Shown: positions 1 through 9,911 of the stretch, piece by piece
Position numbering within the stretch: position 1 is the stretch's first letter
Layout: the number at the start of each line of letters is the position of its first letter
DNA from: Paulinella micropora
Lineage: Eukaryota; Cercozoa; Imbricatea; Euglyphida
DNA: 24,231 nt
Assembly (NCBI GenBank): GCA_009731375.1
Contig: BJOX01000039.1
Location: forward strand, 413,605 to 437,835
Direction of reading: 5' to 3'
Program-made: the position numbers and the translations under genes
Notes under the pieces: generated by a model
What the model saw: only the letters and a program-made list of their open reading frames with translations
Databases searched by the model: none
Told to the model about the DNA's origin: nothing

Positions 1-72
1 ATTATTATTATTCTTTGTTGTTGTTGTTGTCGTTGCTGTTGGTTTGTTCTGCCACTGCCTTGGTCGCAAGAA

Positions 73-687
73 ATGAACGACTTCTTTCAAAACAACGGCG
101 ACCGGTATTGTATTCAGGGTAGTTCGTCCGCCGGCGTGTCGAAAGAAGTCGTTCAGGATCTTGTGAACAAGGCAATCTCAGAACAAGCCGCATCCATTAA
201 GGAAATGCTAGCAGAAGAAAGAAAGTTGAGAGAGGAGGAAAGGAAGAAAAAAGAAACGCAAGATCGGAAGGAAAAAGAGGCGCAAGAGAAGCGACAACGG
301 GAAGAGGAGAGAAGAAAGAGGAAGAATTCGAAGAAGGAGAAGGAGGAGGAGGAGGAGGAGGAGGAGGAAAGCTCAGAAGAAGAGAACGAGAGAGTGAAGA
401 AGAAGAAGAAGAAGAATAACAAGAACAAGAAAAACTTTGATGATAATGATAACAACAACAACAACAACAGCAACAACAACAGCAACAACAACAATAACAA
501 CAACAACAAAAATAGTAAGAGCGAGAGAGAAAGCTTGCTGGAGGATCTCATCGCGCGGATGGCAGCTGGCGCTCTGTCTGCTGGTAACTCACCTTCCACC
601 CCCCAACGCGGCACCGGTCTCACCGCTCCCAGCTCACCTAACGCATGGGAGTTTGTTTTAGCATCGCTTGCGCTGACTCGGCGCTAA
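73..687 (+). CDS. Hypothetical low-complexity coiled-coil protein
   Basis: The 204-codon frame starts at an ATG. The same frame is open leftwards to base 1, so the true start may lie outside the window. Residues about 20-50 (SKEVVQDLVNKAISEQAASI and following) look like an ordinary amphipathic helix. After them come a charged Lys/Glu/Arg coiled-coil stretch, a run of Glu, a run of Lys, and an Asn-rich tract (about 120-145). A short Ser/Pro-rich tail then leads to a TAA. The helical start and the tail are not simple repeats, which argues for real coding. The poly-Glu, poly-Lys and poly-Asn parts could come from expanded triplets. An AATAAA lies about 370 bp downstream. I recognise no family. 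It could be a gag-like protein of a decayed retroelement, or a gene fragment. Confidence 0.45.
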   Translation: MNDFFQNNGDRYCIQGSSSAGVSKEVVQDLVNKAISEQAASIKEMLAEERKLREEERKKKETQDRKEKEAQEKRQREEERRKRKNSKKEKEEEEEEEEESSEEENERVKKKKKKNNKNKKNFDDNDNNNNNNSNNNSNNNNNNNNKNSKSERESLLEDLIARMAAGALSAGNSPSTPQRGTGLTAPSSPNAWEFVLASLALTRR

Positions 688-1392
688 CTTCAAATGCACG
701 CACCAGGTAGTTTGCATAGCTTTCACTTTTCTCCTTCATCTGAAAGATGTTTGAATTTGTTTTGTGTTTTTTTTCTTTGTAGTAGTGTAGTATTAATCGT
801 AATTTTTTGCACTGGCAGGTTTGTTATGGTCGAAAGCGGGATTAAGAACGTTTGTCGTGTGCAAGAGTTAAACAAACTTCTAAGTTAGTTAGTATATTAC
901 GGAATTAGATTTGTTATTTTTTTTAGTAATTAAAGAAATTTTGTTGTAGAATCTATGTATTTTGCGTGGCGACACCGCACTTCTCTTCCTCCCCCGTTCC
1001 CCCCTCCCCCCCCCCGGGGGGGAATTTATTGTAGGTAAAAGCAATGTTTATTATCATAATAAAGTAAAATGCTTAATGTAAACAAAGATAAACAAAATTA
1101 AAAGCAAATTCTGCATGTTGGGCATTGTTATCATCATAGATTCATAGTAGCCGGGACTATGAAAAAGGAGAAAGATTACCGTGTCGGACCGGTTCCTGCC
1201 CACCTCTGAAGATGAAGTTAAAGTGTATTACAATTAATAAAAACATGTTTTAATATTATTTTTATATGTTCTGCAATCAGTGAATTGATTTCAATTCATT
1301 TCCACAAGTTTTCAAAAAAATCAATATACTTCATGGAAAATTTCGGAAAAAGTGATACCCCCAAGATTGTCGAATGTTTACTTTTTGCACGA
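688..1392. other. AT-rich non-coding stretch with a C-run/G-run
   Basis: No convincing gene is seen. Around 991-1022 there is a tract of C runs followed directly by a run of G, able to form a hairpin and possibly error-prone in sequencing. The rest is AT-rich and may be the 3' untranslated region and flank of the frame at 73-687. Confidence 0.4.
1058..1063 (+). promoter_or_regulatory. Possible polyadenylation signal AATAAA
   Basis: A canonical AATAAA sits in AT-rich DNA about 370 bp after the stop of the 73-687 frame. In DNA this AT-rich the hexamer is common, so the link to that gene is positional only. Confidence 0.2.
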
Positions 1393-1916
1393 ACAGAAAA
1401 ATTTCTAAAAATACAAAGTAATGATAATTAGGTGGTTCTGTTGAATTCTTTTAATTTATTTCAAGTTATTTCAAGTTATTTCAAGTTATTTCAAGTTATT
1501 TCAAGTTATTTCAAGTTATTTCAAGTTACTTCTATAAGTTATTTCAAGTTACTTCAATAAGTTATTTCAAGTTACTTCAATAAGTTATTTCAAGTTATTT
1601 CAAGTTATTTCAAATTATTTCCAGTATTTTTAAGTTGATTTCAAGTTATGTTGATTTATTGAAATAAAATGTTTTAAAAAAATAATTTGAATTTTTTTGA
1701 ATTTTAATTTGAATTTTCAAGTTGAAATTTTACACTTTCAAGTTTCTTCAAGTTAGTTTCTTGAAAATTTTAAGTTTCTCATTCAGAATTAAACTTGAAA
1801 ATTTTCAAATAAATACAATTTTATTCAAAACTTGAAAAAATGTAAAAAAATAATTTATTTTATAAACAGAACATATGTAACAATCATTACTTGGTATTTT
1901 TTAGAATTTTTTCTGT
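1393..1916. mobile_element. Fold-back (MITE-like) element, copy 1
   Basis: The left end begins ACAGAAAAATTTCTAAAAAT and continues through AAGTAATGAT to TTCTGTT. The right end, read on the minus strand, gives the same order (ACAGAAAAAATTCT, then AAGTAATGAT, then TTCTGTT). This makes imperfect terminal inverted repeats of about 50 bp. The interior is a TCAAGTTATT minisatellite followed by AT-rich sequence full of TTGAA/TTCAA. No coding capacity is seen, so it would be non-autonomous. No clear target-site duplication was found. Confidence 0.55.
1461..1620 (+). repeat. Decamer minisatellite TCAAGTTATT, block A
   Basis: The 10-bp unit TCAAGTTATT is repeated head to tail with few changes. Variants containing CTTCAATAAG interrupt the middle. 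The block lies inside fold-back element copy 1. Confidence 0.9.
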
Positions 1917-1924
1917 TTACAATC

Positions 1925-2425
1925 ACAGAAAAAATTTCTAAAAATATAACATACTAATGATTGGTATGTGCTTCTGATGAATTCTTTCAAGTTATTTCAA
2001 GTTATTTTAAGTTATTTCAAGTTATTTCAAGTTATTTCAAAAATTCTTCAAGTTATTTCGAGTTATTTCAAGTTATTTCAAGTTATTTTCAGTATTTTTC
2101 AAGTTAGTTTCAAGTTAAATTTTCTATATTTAGATTTTTTAAAATAAGCATTCAAAAAATAACTTGAATTTTTTTGAATTTTTAATTGAAATTTCAACTT
2201 GAAAATTTACACTTTCAAGTTTCTTCAAGTTAGTTTCCTGAAAATTTCAAGTTCTTCAATCAGATTTCAAACTCAAAAATTTTTCAATAAACTTGAAAAA
2301 AATTCAATATTTTTAGGATTATTTCATGTTTGAAATTAAATATTAAATGAAATTGATTTTATGATTAATGAACAGAACATATGTACCAATCATTACTTGG
2401 TATTTTCAACAAAAAAAAATTCTGT
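1925..2425. mobile_element. Fold-back (MITE-like) element, copy 2
   Basis: This is a second copy, separated from copy 1 by only 8 bp. It has the same ends (ACAGAAAAAATTTC at the left, TTCTGT at the right), the same internal minisatellite and the same AT-rich interior. The shared motif AACAGAACATATGTA lies at 1865 in copy 1 and 2371 in copy 2, giving a 506-bp period. The arms are more diverged than in copy 1. A third, degenerate left end may start near 2457. Confidence 0.55.
1985..2095 (+). repeat. Decamer minisatellite TCAAGTTATT, block B
   Basis: The same 10-bp unit as block A lies at the corresponding place in fold-back copy 2, with fewer and more variable units. Confidence 0.85.
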
Positions 2426-3356
2426 TTTTACCGCAACCAACAGAACCAAACAGGAAAAATAATACACAGAAATGTAGTTCTGTTGAAAAAAAAATACTAG
2501 TTATTGAATGTTATTGAATAGAAAACTTATAACGCAAAACTTCAAAGAATTATATTATAATAATTACTCAAAATTTTTCAAAAATGTAAAAAAAATTTAG
2601 AAATAAAAAATTTAAATTACATTTTGAAAATATATTTATTGTTTTTATAGTTATTACAACCAAGATAAATCAAGTAGACAAGAGATTTATAACAGAAAAA
2701 ATTAATAATCATTGTATGGTGGAATATGTGTTGATCTGCATCCAGCTTTGTATGCGCAACAGAAGCAGGTTTGACATCATTACCATGCATTTTTTTGTTT
2801 TGGGTCTGTTCAGTGAGTTAAGGTAAAGGACAGAAGATCAGTTGTTATGCTGAATTTGTGTGTATCATCCTGGTCAACAAGTTAGTACTACCTCCTGTTG
2901 GATATAGATACAGGTTCGAACAGGATTTCTACTTTGGTTAATTTGTACGCAACCGGAAGTAACTGCACACACCTGCATGTGCAGTGGTTAATAATCTACT
3001 TCAGGTAGGGTCTGTCTTGATAGAATATTCGCCACCATCGCTTTGCATTACCTTATATAAATTTACCAACCCTCCCTTACCTATGGGTAGCGATTCCAGG
3101 AATCAAAATAGCGATTCTTATCACTTTACCATATATTCTAACTCCTTCATGCCCTGCAGGCTCCCGGTATGATTAACTTGCAAGTGACCGGGGGAACTAA
3201 TAAATTCACTAAGGAACGGTAAAATTCACTAATATGTTTTACTGATGAACTTATATATTGCAAAATACTAGTCACTAATCAAAACTTTTTCTAATTTTTA
3301 CCAGTAATTTCCCATCCCAGGTGCACTGGGCAATTTGCCTTTTTACTTTGACAATT
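2426..3356. other. Non-coding flank left of the retrotransposon
   Basis: AT-rich DNA with no supported gene. It holds a small hairpin at 2963-2984 (arms CTGCACA and TGTGCAG). The last five bases, CAATT (3352-3356), are the left target-site duplication of the copia element. Confidence 0.5.
3352..3356. repeat. Left target-site duplication CAATT
   Basis: CAATT directly precedes the TGTTAG start of the 5' LTR and recurs directly after the 3' LTR. Five bp is the usual copia integrase footprint. Confidence 0.85.
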
Positions 3357-3576
3357 TGTTAGACTATAGATTTGGTAACTACTATATCATGTATTTAACC
3401 GGGTTATGCGGTTAGATCCCCTATCCACCTTAATGGACCGAGTGGGTATATCTGCCCCCATTAAGTGGGTCCAGTTATTGTTCTGTTATTAATAGCTACC
3501 AATCGTTTTAGTCATCCGTTACTGTTGGGTAAAGTATAATCATTAAAGTCACTCTTCGGTATATCGTACGTCAATA
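3357..3576 (+). repeat. 5' long terminal repeat
   Basis: It starts TGTTAGACTATAG and ends GTCAATA, so the usual terminal CA is replaced by TA. It matches 13064-13304 almost throughout. Inside, CCACCTTAATGG (3425) and CCATTAAGTGGG (about 3458) can pair into a stem that may lie in the transcript end. Compared with the 3' copy it lacks a 19-bp stretch after CCCCTAT. Confidence 0.95.
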
Positions 3577-3605
3577 GGTTATAAAGCCTTGAAGCGCAGT
3601 TGCGC
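3577..3605 (+). promoter_or_regulatory. Candidate primer-binding site, half-tRNA type
   Basis: GGTTATAAAGCC directly follows the 5' LTR. Its complement, GGCTTTATAACC, resembles an anticodon loop. Further complement reads GCGCAACTGCGCTTC, like a tRNA D-arm. Drosophila copia and some relatives prime from a tRNA 5' half cleaved in the anticodon arm, and their site begins GGTTAT, as here. By this reading the primer would be close to tRNA-Ile(UAU) or another tRNA, with one extra base in the loop. The tRNA identity is inferred, not shown. Confidence 0.4.
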
Positions 3606-4208
3606 TGGACCCCTTGGAGAATATCTCCAAGAACCGAAGAAAGCTGGCACCTACACCCAGAGGGACGTTGTCTTGTTCGTGTTTGGTGTCAGAGCAGAAC
3701 TAATTTCTGTCTACTGTGTGTGGTTGATAGGTAACTGGAGTGGCCCTGTGCGAGTTGAGCTGAGTCTCAGCGCAGTGGGTGGTGGTTAGAGGCCGTTCGA
3801 GCTCAGCCAGCCAGCCCACCAAGACGTCAAGAATTCCTCGAGGAACGTTCCGTGGACAGTGCCGAAGGAAGCCAGACGTCCAGCTCCCAGTTCTGCCTGC
3901 AACGACGGTTCCCGGCAACCTTTTTCTGCACAACAGTCCTGGCTTTGATCCGGTGTTGGGTGAGCATTCTAGCAGTGGCCCGTTTACGTTCGGCCCCACT
4001 AGCAAAGAGCTCATTCATTCGTTTGGCGTCAGCCGCCGACGTTGGACTTTTTCCCCAGTGGGCTGGTCTGAAGGACCCCCCAGCTGTGGCGAGAAACCCC
4101 AAAAACCAACAGTTCCAGTCGTCGGGACAAGAGGCTTTGCTCTCTTTTTGCCGACGTACGCTCAACAAGTCTCTCATCAAGTAGCTTGGGTAAGCACCAA
4201 GGTAAGAA
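3577..4208 (+). other. Retrotransposon leader (5' untranslated region)
   Basis: About 630 bp separate the LTR from the gag ATG. Overlapping frames exist here on both strands, but none shows a recognisable domain. At 3684-3695 there is TGGTGTCAGAGC, one base from the classic initiator-tRNA-Met primer site, but it lies 107 bp inside the LTR edge. Confidence 0.5.
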
Positions 4209-5759
4209 ATGGCCTCACATACCTTCCCGAAAGTGAAACTAGATCTAAAAATTCCTCCCCTCTCAAGGAATATAAAAGACGTTAAGACGTATGAGACTAC
4301 CTTGATAGCTTTTCTCAGGTTAGGTAACCCATTGTTAATTCCTTGCTTAGAGGGAAGAGTCATAGTCTTTCCCAGCACAGTCAAGAGTGAGCCTACACAG
4401 CTAACACCTTCCTCTAAATCACCGTCAGACAGACCAACGTCACAGTCAGTCACACAGAGAGAGATAGAGGATGAAGAAAAGCAAGATCACACGAGGAGAA
4501 GAAGAGAGCTGAAAGATGAGTTGCTCGCTTACCTTATTTCCTCATGTCAGCTGAATCCGGATGCTATGGCATTGTTGCCTGAAGCAGAAGGTGAACCAGC
4601 AAAATTCTGGAAAGCTATAGTAAACAAGTACAGAGGATTAGACGACATAGCTAAGGCAGGTCGATTAGACAAGCTAGACGCTATGCAGGGTCCTAGTTCG
4701 ATGAGTAAGGTAGAAACAAAGTACAAGACACTAGTCAGACAAGTCGAGCTAGACGAAGGAAGAGCAGAGTCAGACTACAAGAAAACTAAGAAGCTATTTA
4801 GACTCCTACAGCACCTAGACCCTATGTCAACCCTTTACACTACATGGCAGCACATGGATCATAGATGGGACTGGAAACATCTAACCCTAAAGATAGTGCA
4901 GGTCACACAAGAGTACAACAACGAAAAACTGTACAGGGAAGTAATAACACCGCAAAAAGGAAAGCAGGTAGTATTTAGTATAGTGTCGACGACGAAAGAT
5001 TCTGAACTAAAATGCTACTGCTGCAAGCTAGATGGGCATATGTGTTATGAATGTACGTCGAGGTGTGTACGAATAGATTGCATAGAGGGAAAACGAGGTG
5101 TCAGACACACAGGTAGTGATTGCTCTTTCACTAAAAGCATATCAGCAAGACAGGGAAAGACAACTAAGCCTAAGTCATTTGACAGACCACGTAAACCCAC
5201 TCAAAAGGATAGCTCTTCTGACAAGTATAGCTCTAAACACAAGCTAAGGAAAGGCAGCACAATGAACAAGAGAAAAGAACCTAGGAAAGGTAAGTTCATT
5301 TGTGTAGGTGAGGAGCAGGAAGAGGAAGAGAACGAATCATCACAAGACGAGAAAGAGTCAGTAGCTCCACTAGAGGATGAAGAAGTAGAGTCATCAGAAC
5401 AGTCAGATCAGGGTAGTCAGAAAGATGATGACAATGACGAGACTGAGGACTCGCTACAACTCATACAGTGGATACACATGGAAGTGAAGAAGAGCGAGAG
5501 TAAGAGTAGGCCTCAGACCAATCCTATCCCCATTCCCATCCCACGTACTCACCAGCAAGTTAAACCCCTAGCTAGATCCCCACAGGAGTTTAGAGTGATT
5601 GACCCCAGCATCTTTCACGTCCCATACTTCACTAGCGACTTTTTGCTGAAATACGCATTACTAAAAGCACAGAGTAGATATTTAGGGCGCGATCTCTCGT
5701 TAGTTTTGACAGAGCTTTTTGGTGTTGTCCCAATTCACTATCCCCTTAGAACCAGTTAA
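4209..5759 (+). CDS. gag: Gag (capsid/nucleocapsid) of the copia element
   Basis: 516 codons from ATG. Residues about 100-240 have the helical, Lys/Asp/Leu-rich look of copia Gag (LDKLDAMQ, then TWQHMDHRWDW). A zinc knuckle follows as C269-x2-C272-x4-H277-x4-C282, the exact CCHC spacing that binds the RNA genome. The next 120 residues are basic, then Glu/Ser-rich. The frame ends at TAA 5757-5759, but recognisable continuation moves to the +1 frame around 5710-5755, so Gag and the following segment were probably one protein. The role would be packaging element RNA in cytoplasmic particles. The frame is intact up to that point. Confidence 0.85.
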   Translation: MASHTFPKVKLDLKIPPLSRNIKDVKTYETTLIAFLRLGNPLLIPCLEGRVIVFPSTVKSEPTQLTPSSKSPSDRPTSQSVTQREIEDEEKQDHTRRRRELKDELLAYLISSCQLNPDAMALLPEAEGEPAKFWKAIVNKYRGLDDIAKAGRLDKLDAMQGPSSMSKVETKYKTLVRQVELDEGRAESDYKKTKKLFRLLQHLDPMSTLYTTWQHMDHRWDWKHLTLKIVQVTQEYNNEKLYREVITPQKGKQVVFSIVSTTKDSELKCYCCKLDGHMCYECTSRCVRIDCIEGKRGVRHTGSDCSFTKSISARQGKTTKPKSFDRPRKPTQKDSSSDKYSSKHKLRKGSTMNKRKEPRKGKFICVGEEQEEEENESSQDEKESVAPLEDEEVESSEQSDQGSQKDDDNDETEDSLQLIQWIHMEVKKSESKSRPQTNPIPIPIPRTHQQVKPLARSPQEFRVIDPSIFHVPYFTSDFLLKYALLKAQSRYLGRDLSLVLTELFGVVPIHYPLRTS

Positions 5760-6666
5760 TCTTAATTATGCTAAGGTTTGGAGATCAAGAAAGATTGAGA
5801 CACCAGAAGAGTTTTTGATCCCCGACAACAAGAGATGCGAGGGCATAGTCAGAGAGACAGGCAAGCGATGTAAGTGGACCTTAGGCCTTTGTAGGAAAGG
5901 AGGACCGGGAGCAAGCGCAGCCTGGAGGCTGACTAGATTCAGAAACTGTGTGTTTCACAAGCCAAAACTCAGACCAGCTGACAAAAGCCCTGAAATGACA
6001 GAAGAAGCGAAAGCTCTCATGATAGCTGCTCTGGCAGAGATTAGAGACCCCGTTCTATACGATCGTGTTTACAAAGGGATTCCAAGAGATCAGGATGGAT
6101 ATCTTTTGCCCCCAACACACCTAGCAGCGATCTCTGGCAATATTCCACTAGATGAACTCAAAATAGGGACTATGGCTTTATGTGTGAACAGTGATAGGCC
6201 TAGATCACCTCATGTAGTCAGGATGGATAGTGCTCAGCCAGTTAGTCCAGTACCAACAGAAGCTAGTCAGAATGAGAGCGTAAACGAAGGAGTAAATGAG
6301 ACAGCAAGAACTGACCCATCAGAAAGAGAAGACGAAGAAGAGGAATCCTTTGAACATACTCCGGGAGATTGGACAAACCCAGACAGCAGTCAGTATGGTC
6401 AATTCCCGAATGAGTGGATGTCACCTTCAAATTATCTCACTAAATCGGAACTCAAGGAGATAGGATACGAAAGAAGAGTAGCTACAGAAACCCCAGATAC
6501 CCCAGGTAGTAAAGATAGGGTAGATTCAGATGACAGCGGGGGAGAAACTGTTATCAGACGTAGAGGAAAGAGTACTATAGGTCCTACCTTGATGTTAAAG
6601 CATTGCCATCATTACTCCCAGCACAAGCGGCAAGTAGTAGCTCTAGTAACACAACAGGGTCTCTAG
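5719..6666 (+). pseudogene. Cys/His-rich segment between Gag and protease
   Basis: This frame is open for 315 codons but has no ATG at its left edge (it opens at a TTG), so it is read as a continuation of Gag after a frame change. It contains C40-x10-C51-x6-C58-x18-C77-x2-H80, with the phrase GIVRETGKRCKW. This resembles small zinc-binding modules of the form C...G-x-x-C...C-x2-H. Residues 170-230 are acidic and Ser-rich. I recognise no standard copia domain here. A further frame change at about 6565-6600 joins it to the next frame. The function is unknown; it may be an extra nucleic-acid-binding module. Confidence 0.55.
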
Positions 6667-7991
6667 CGGCTAGTCAAGCTAGTAGTAACAGTAGTACAGA
6701 TCGGTCTGTCTCTGCTGAACACCCCATAAGTAGTGCAAAGAGTAGTACAGTGCCAGCTAGTGCTAGTACACAGGACAGCGGCAGTGCTCCTACGGCTAAC
6801 ACCAGGGTAGCATCGCCGCCGCACAATCAACCGGGTAGAATAGAAAGCTACTTCACTGAATTGTTTGATGCCATTCACTGGGGGTGTTTCGCAGTCGATT
6901 TCAGATCGGCGGGAGCATACAACCGGGATGAAACAATAAACGTCTTTTATTCAGGTTTACGCACAGTCATAGAACAGTATGTAGTAAACATGTGTATAAG
7001 AAGTGAGGATGTAGACGCTACCCAATTTGCCATAAATTTTCCTTATATCGCTTATACTAATTCGCACCCTTACATTCAAGAGATCTTAGGTCCTGTCCCC
7101 AGACCAAGTCCGATTGAAGAGCCGGGAGCTGAAGAAGATGAGGAAAGGAATGAAGGTGGTAGTATCATGCACAATGCCCATGCTATGGTCAATCTGTCTA
7201 GAGATAGTATAGTTGACGATAGTGCTTGTAGCACAAACACATCAACCAACAAAGAACTGTTCACTAATCTAGTGAAAGGACAGGCCAAGTTCAGAACAGC
7301 TAACAGCATTATAACTACATCCCTGAAAGGTCAGTTGTCAGTGCAGTTAGCGGGAGTCGGAGAAGAGATAGACGTAGTTGCTAGGAATGCGGTGTACAAC
7401 CCAGATCTGCCATATACCCTGATATTTACCGCCACTTGGGATAATTCAGGAAATGCTGTAGTGCATCAGAATGGACAGATCATTTTGCTAGACAAACCCA
7501 TACCAGTTGATAAGGGAGCAATTCTTGCGCAAGGTCGCAGAGCCCAGAACAACATATATGTTTGGGATAAGCCTGGCATAGAGCAACTAGATCCTAACCT
7601 CATCTTTGACCCACACACAGGGAAGCAGGTTGACAGTAGGAAGAAGCTTGCTAAACTGAAGGATCGAAAGAAGAAGCACATAAACCACAGCGTCACACAA
7701 CAACTCACTGCACCAAATGCTATCACAAGTTATCCATATTGTGGAAATGTATCAGCATGTGTTTGTGGATGGGGATGTGACCATGGTTGTAACTATGTGC
7801 CATACACGTACGAATGTGACACTGAACTTGGAGAGAAACTAAACAACAACACATACCATTTCTCATACCTCTTACCCGTTGTCCGTCCAGATGCGAGCAA
7901 CAACATCCATTTCGTTATACTTCACCGCATGGCATTACATAGAGGCGGTGCGGCGATGCAAAGGCTAAAGCGCAGGGATGGACGATCATAG
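6603..7991 (+). pseudogene. pol: Copia protease and start of integrase (degenerate)
   Basis: The N-terminal part is Ser/Ala/Thr-rich. At about residues 205-290 the copia aspartic protease pattern is visible: DSIVDDSACS, then ELFTNL, then a hydrophobic strand, then NAVYNPDLPYTLIF, matching the family pattern V-Y-x-P-D-L-P-x-x-L. The active-site triplet, normally Asp-Ser/Thr-Gly, reads Asp-Ser-Ala, which should impair catalysis. Near the C-terminus, LHRMALHRGGAAMQRL is the His pair of the integrase HHCC zinc finger. The frame then runs out, and the finger continues in another frame from about 7960. The frame opens at a TTG, not an ATG. Confidence 0.75.
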
Positions 7992-8812
7992 GAAAAGATT
8001 GGAGAGAAGCCGTGAGAAAATGTGAGTGATGTAGTCTATCTAAGATGCGAGAAGTAGATCACAGTTCGAAGAACAGACATGACAGGGATTGGGCCCCAGG
8101 AGAATGCTTAGTCATGGATACTCAGTTTTACTTAGTGTTGTCTCATAATGGTAGGAAATACAAGTACACCATTAAGTGCGTAGCTAGCTGATACGTAAAG
8201 GACTACTACCTAAAACAAAAGAACGAGTTTTTTGACTATTTTCTTGAGGCAGTTGCATTCTTTGAACGTCAGACAGGAAATGCTGTTAGAATGGTCAAGT
8301 CAGATCAGGAGTATAGCCCGGGATACGGAGTTTTTAAGTCCTGGGTTAAGCGTACAGGAGTAGAATTCTACCCATCCCCTAAGGGCCACAGTAAGAGTAA
8401 TGCAGTGATAGAAAGATCACATCTAACCATGGAAGGCCCAGCAAAAGCTGCCAGACTTGACGCGGGTTTGCCCATAAGTTTTTGGACAGACATGGAAAAG
8501 AACTCTACTTACATCGAAAATAGAATACCTAACGCACATGCAAGGTTCAAGGGTATTTCCCCTTTTGAGGCCATCTTCAAGAAACCGCTAATGTCACACC
8601 TAAAACCCATTGGTTGTGCTGCTATCATGAAGGTGGAGAGTAAGAAGGGAGAGCCCAAGGGTGTGCCTGTCATATTTCTAGGGTACGAACCAACCACAGG
8701 ATACTACAGAGTGTACGATCCTATAGGCAAACGTATCTACGGAGATATGAGAGATGTTCGTTTCGATGTGAATCGCATGGGAAAAAGAGTAGCTGCTAAG
8801 TTCTCAAGATAG
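7958..8812 (+). pseudogene. pol: Copia integrase, disrupted by two TGA stops
   Basis: In one frame the sequence gives the Cys pair of the HHCC finger (C-E-stop-C, with TGA at 8027-8029). The first catalytic Asp follows in APGECLVMDTQFY, and a second TGA sits at 8189-8191. The second catalytic Asp is in RMVKSDQEY and the catalytic Glu in SNAVIERSH. The C-terminal part has the family pattern PFEAIFKKP, then FLGYEPTTGYYRVYDP. From 8291 to 8812 the frame is uninterrupted (173 codons). All three DDE residues remain. The enzyme would insert cDNA into chromosomes, but this copy cannot make it as a whole. Confidence 0.8.
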
Positions 8813-9911
8813 ACCCCCTAGAGGACGAGAGGTTAGAAAGGGTAAGTTGGAATAAGGATCCACCAGCCCCAAAGTCTCGTACAGCAGGGGGAGATGTTGA
8901 GAACAATCAAGAAAGCGGGATCGTCGACGCTTTAGAAATAGAGGGATCTGAAGTGGGAATTTATCCTAGGAAACAGGGTTCGCCCATTTCGGCTGCTTCT
9001 AGGTCTTCTGTAGTTGTGGAAAAAGAAGTCGTGGTAGTGGAAAGTGATAGTGATACGGATGCCGAACAGTTGTCCCCGCCAGTTACCCACAAGTCCATGA
9101 TCCGGGAGGAAACCCACAACCAAAAAAAGAGAGTGTCAGTACATCGCCGGTCAGTTCGATAGCCTTTCCCAAAGCAAAGAATAGGAAGGCAAGACTGTCG
9201 AACCGACTGGACCCATTACAGGGAGTTGAAGTAGCAGTTCCTGTCCCAGAATTTGGAGAAAAATGGGCTCAGACTCAATATGGAGAGCACTGGCGCACAC
9301 ATATCAGAAAGGGACGTGCCATTCGTCCAGGGGGAGCGTTGAAAGCAATCTCAGGAAAGATGGAACCTACGCATTACACAGACTTCGGAGAGGGAAAAGC
9401 AGAGAGAATGTTAGATAGTGAGATAGAGAAATATAGGATTATTTTAGTCGGTACGACCAGTCTTATCAACCCCCCAGAAGTCAGCGTAGAAACCCCAGTT
9501 GTGCCCAAGTTGGACGAAGGAGAACAAACTCAGTCAGTATTATCTCCAAATAAGCCCAACCCCGCTACTTTTCGTTCATGGACGCAGGGTGAGATATCAG
9601 GCGATAATCTCATATCCGCGGGACAGAAGAGAGTCAGACCCCAGAAGCAACCAATTGCTCCTCCAGTTAACGTTAGTGTAGCACCAGCTACAGTAGCGTC
9701 AACACAACCACCACCCATATTGCCTGCCGCAAAATTGCTTGAGGTAGTACCCGATTTTGCTCATAATGCTTGCTTTTACTCTGCCATTGAACTGCCTCCC
9801 GATATCAAAACAAGACAAGATGGCAGCAAGAGAGAAAGAGATACAGCAGCAGGAAGAGTTGAGATCGTTCGAATGGGTGAGAGAGACAGAGGCGAGGAGA
9901 AGCGGCAGTAA
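8813..9911 (+). pseudogene. pol: Pol linker between integrase and RT (frameshifted)
   Basis: Continuation runs in one frame from about 8809 to 9162 (acidic, Ser/Val-rich), then in another from about 9135 to 9911. The switch falls at a run of seven A (9122-9128), a likely slippage indel. The second part contains FGEKWAQTQYGEHWRTHIRK, a Pro/Val-rich stretch, then FYSAIELPPDIKTRQD, which leads into RT. The last switch is near 9800-9820. It corresponds to the variable spacer found before RT in copia polyproteins. Confidence 0.65.

Noticed and set aside
694-888. 64-codon frame after the first gene
   Set aside because: Short and Phe/Cys/Val-rich from T-rich DNA, with no domain. Treated as 3' untranslated sequence.
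2984-3172. 62-codon plus-strand frame
   Set aside because: No domain, no compositional signal, and a length expected by chance.
3779-4285. 168-codon plus-strand frame overlapping the gag start
   Set aside because: It lies in the retrotransposon leader, has no recognised domain, and overlaps gag in another frame. Antisense frames over the same bases are equally long.
7989-8290. Reassigned TGA codon in integrase (both stops are TGA)
   Set aside because: Two cases in a copy with several frameshifts are better explained by decay. No other frame in the window needs TGA as sense.
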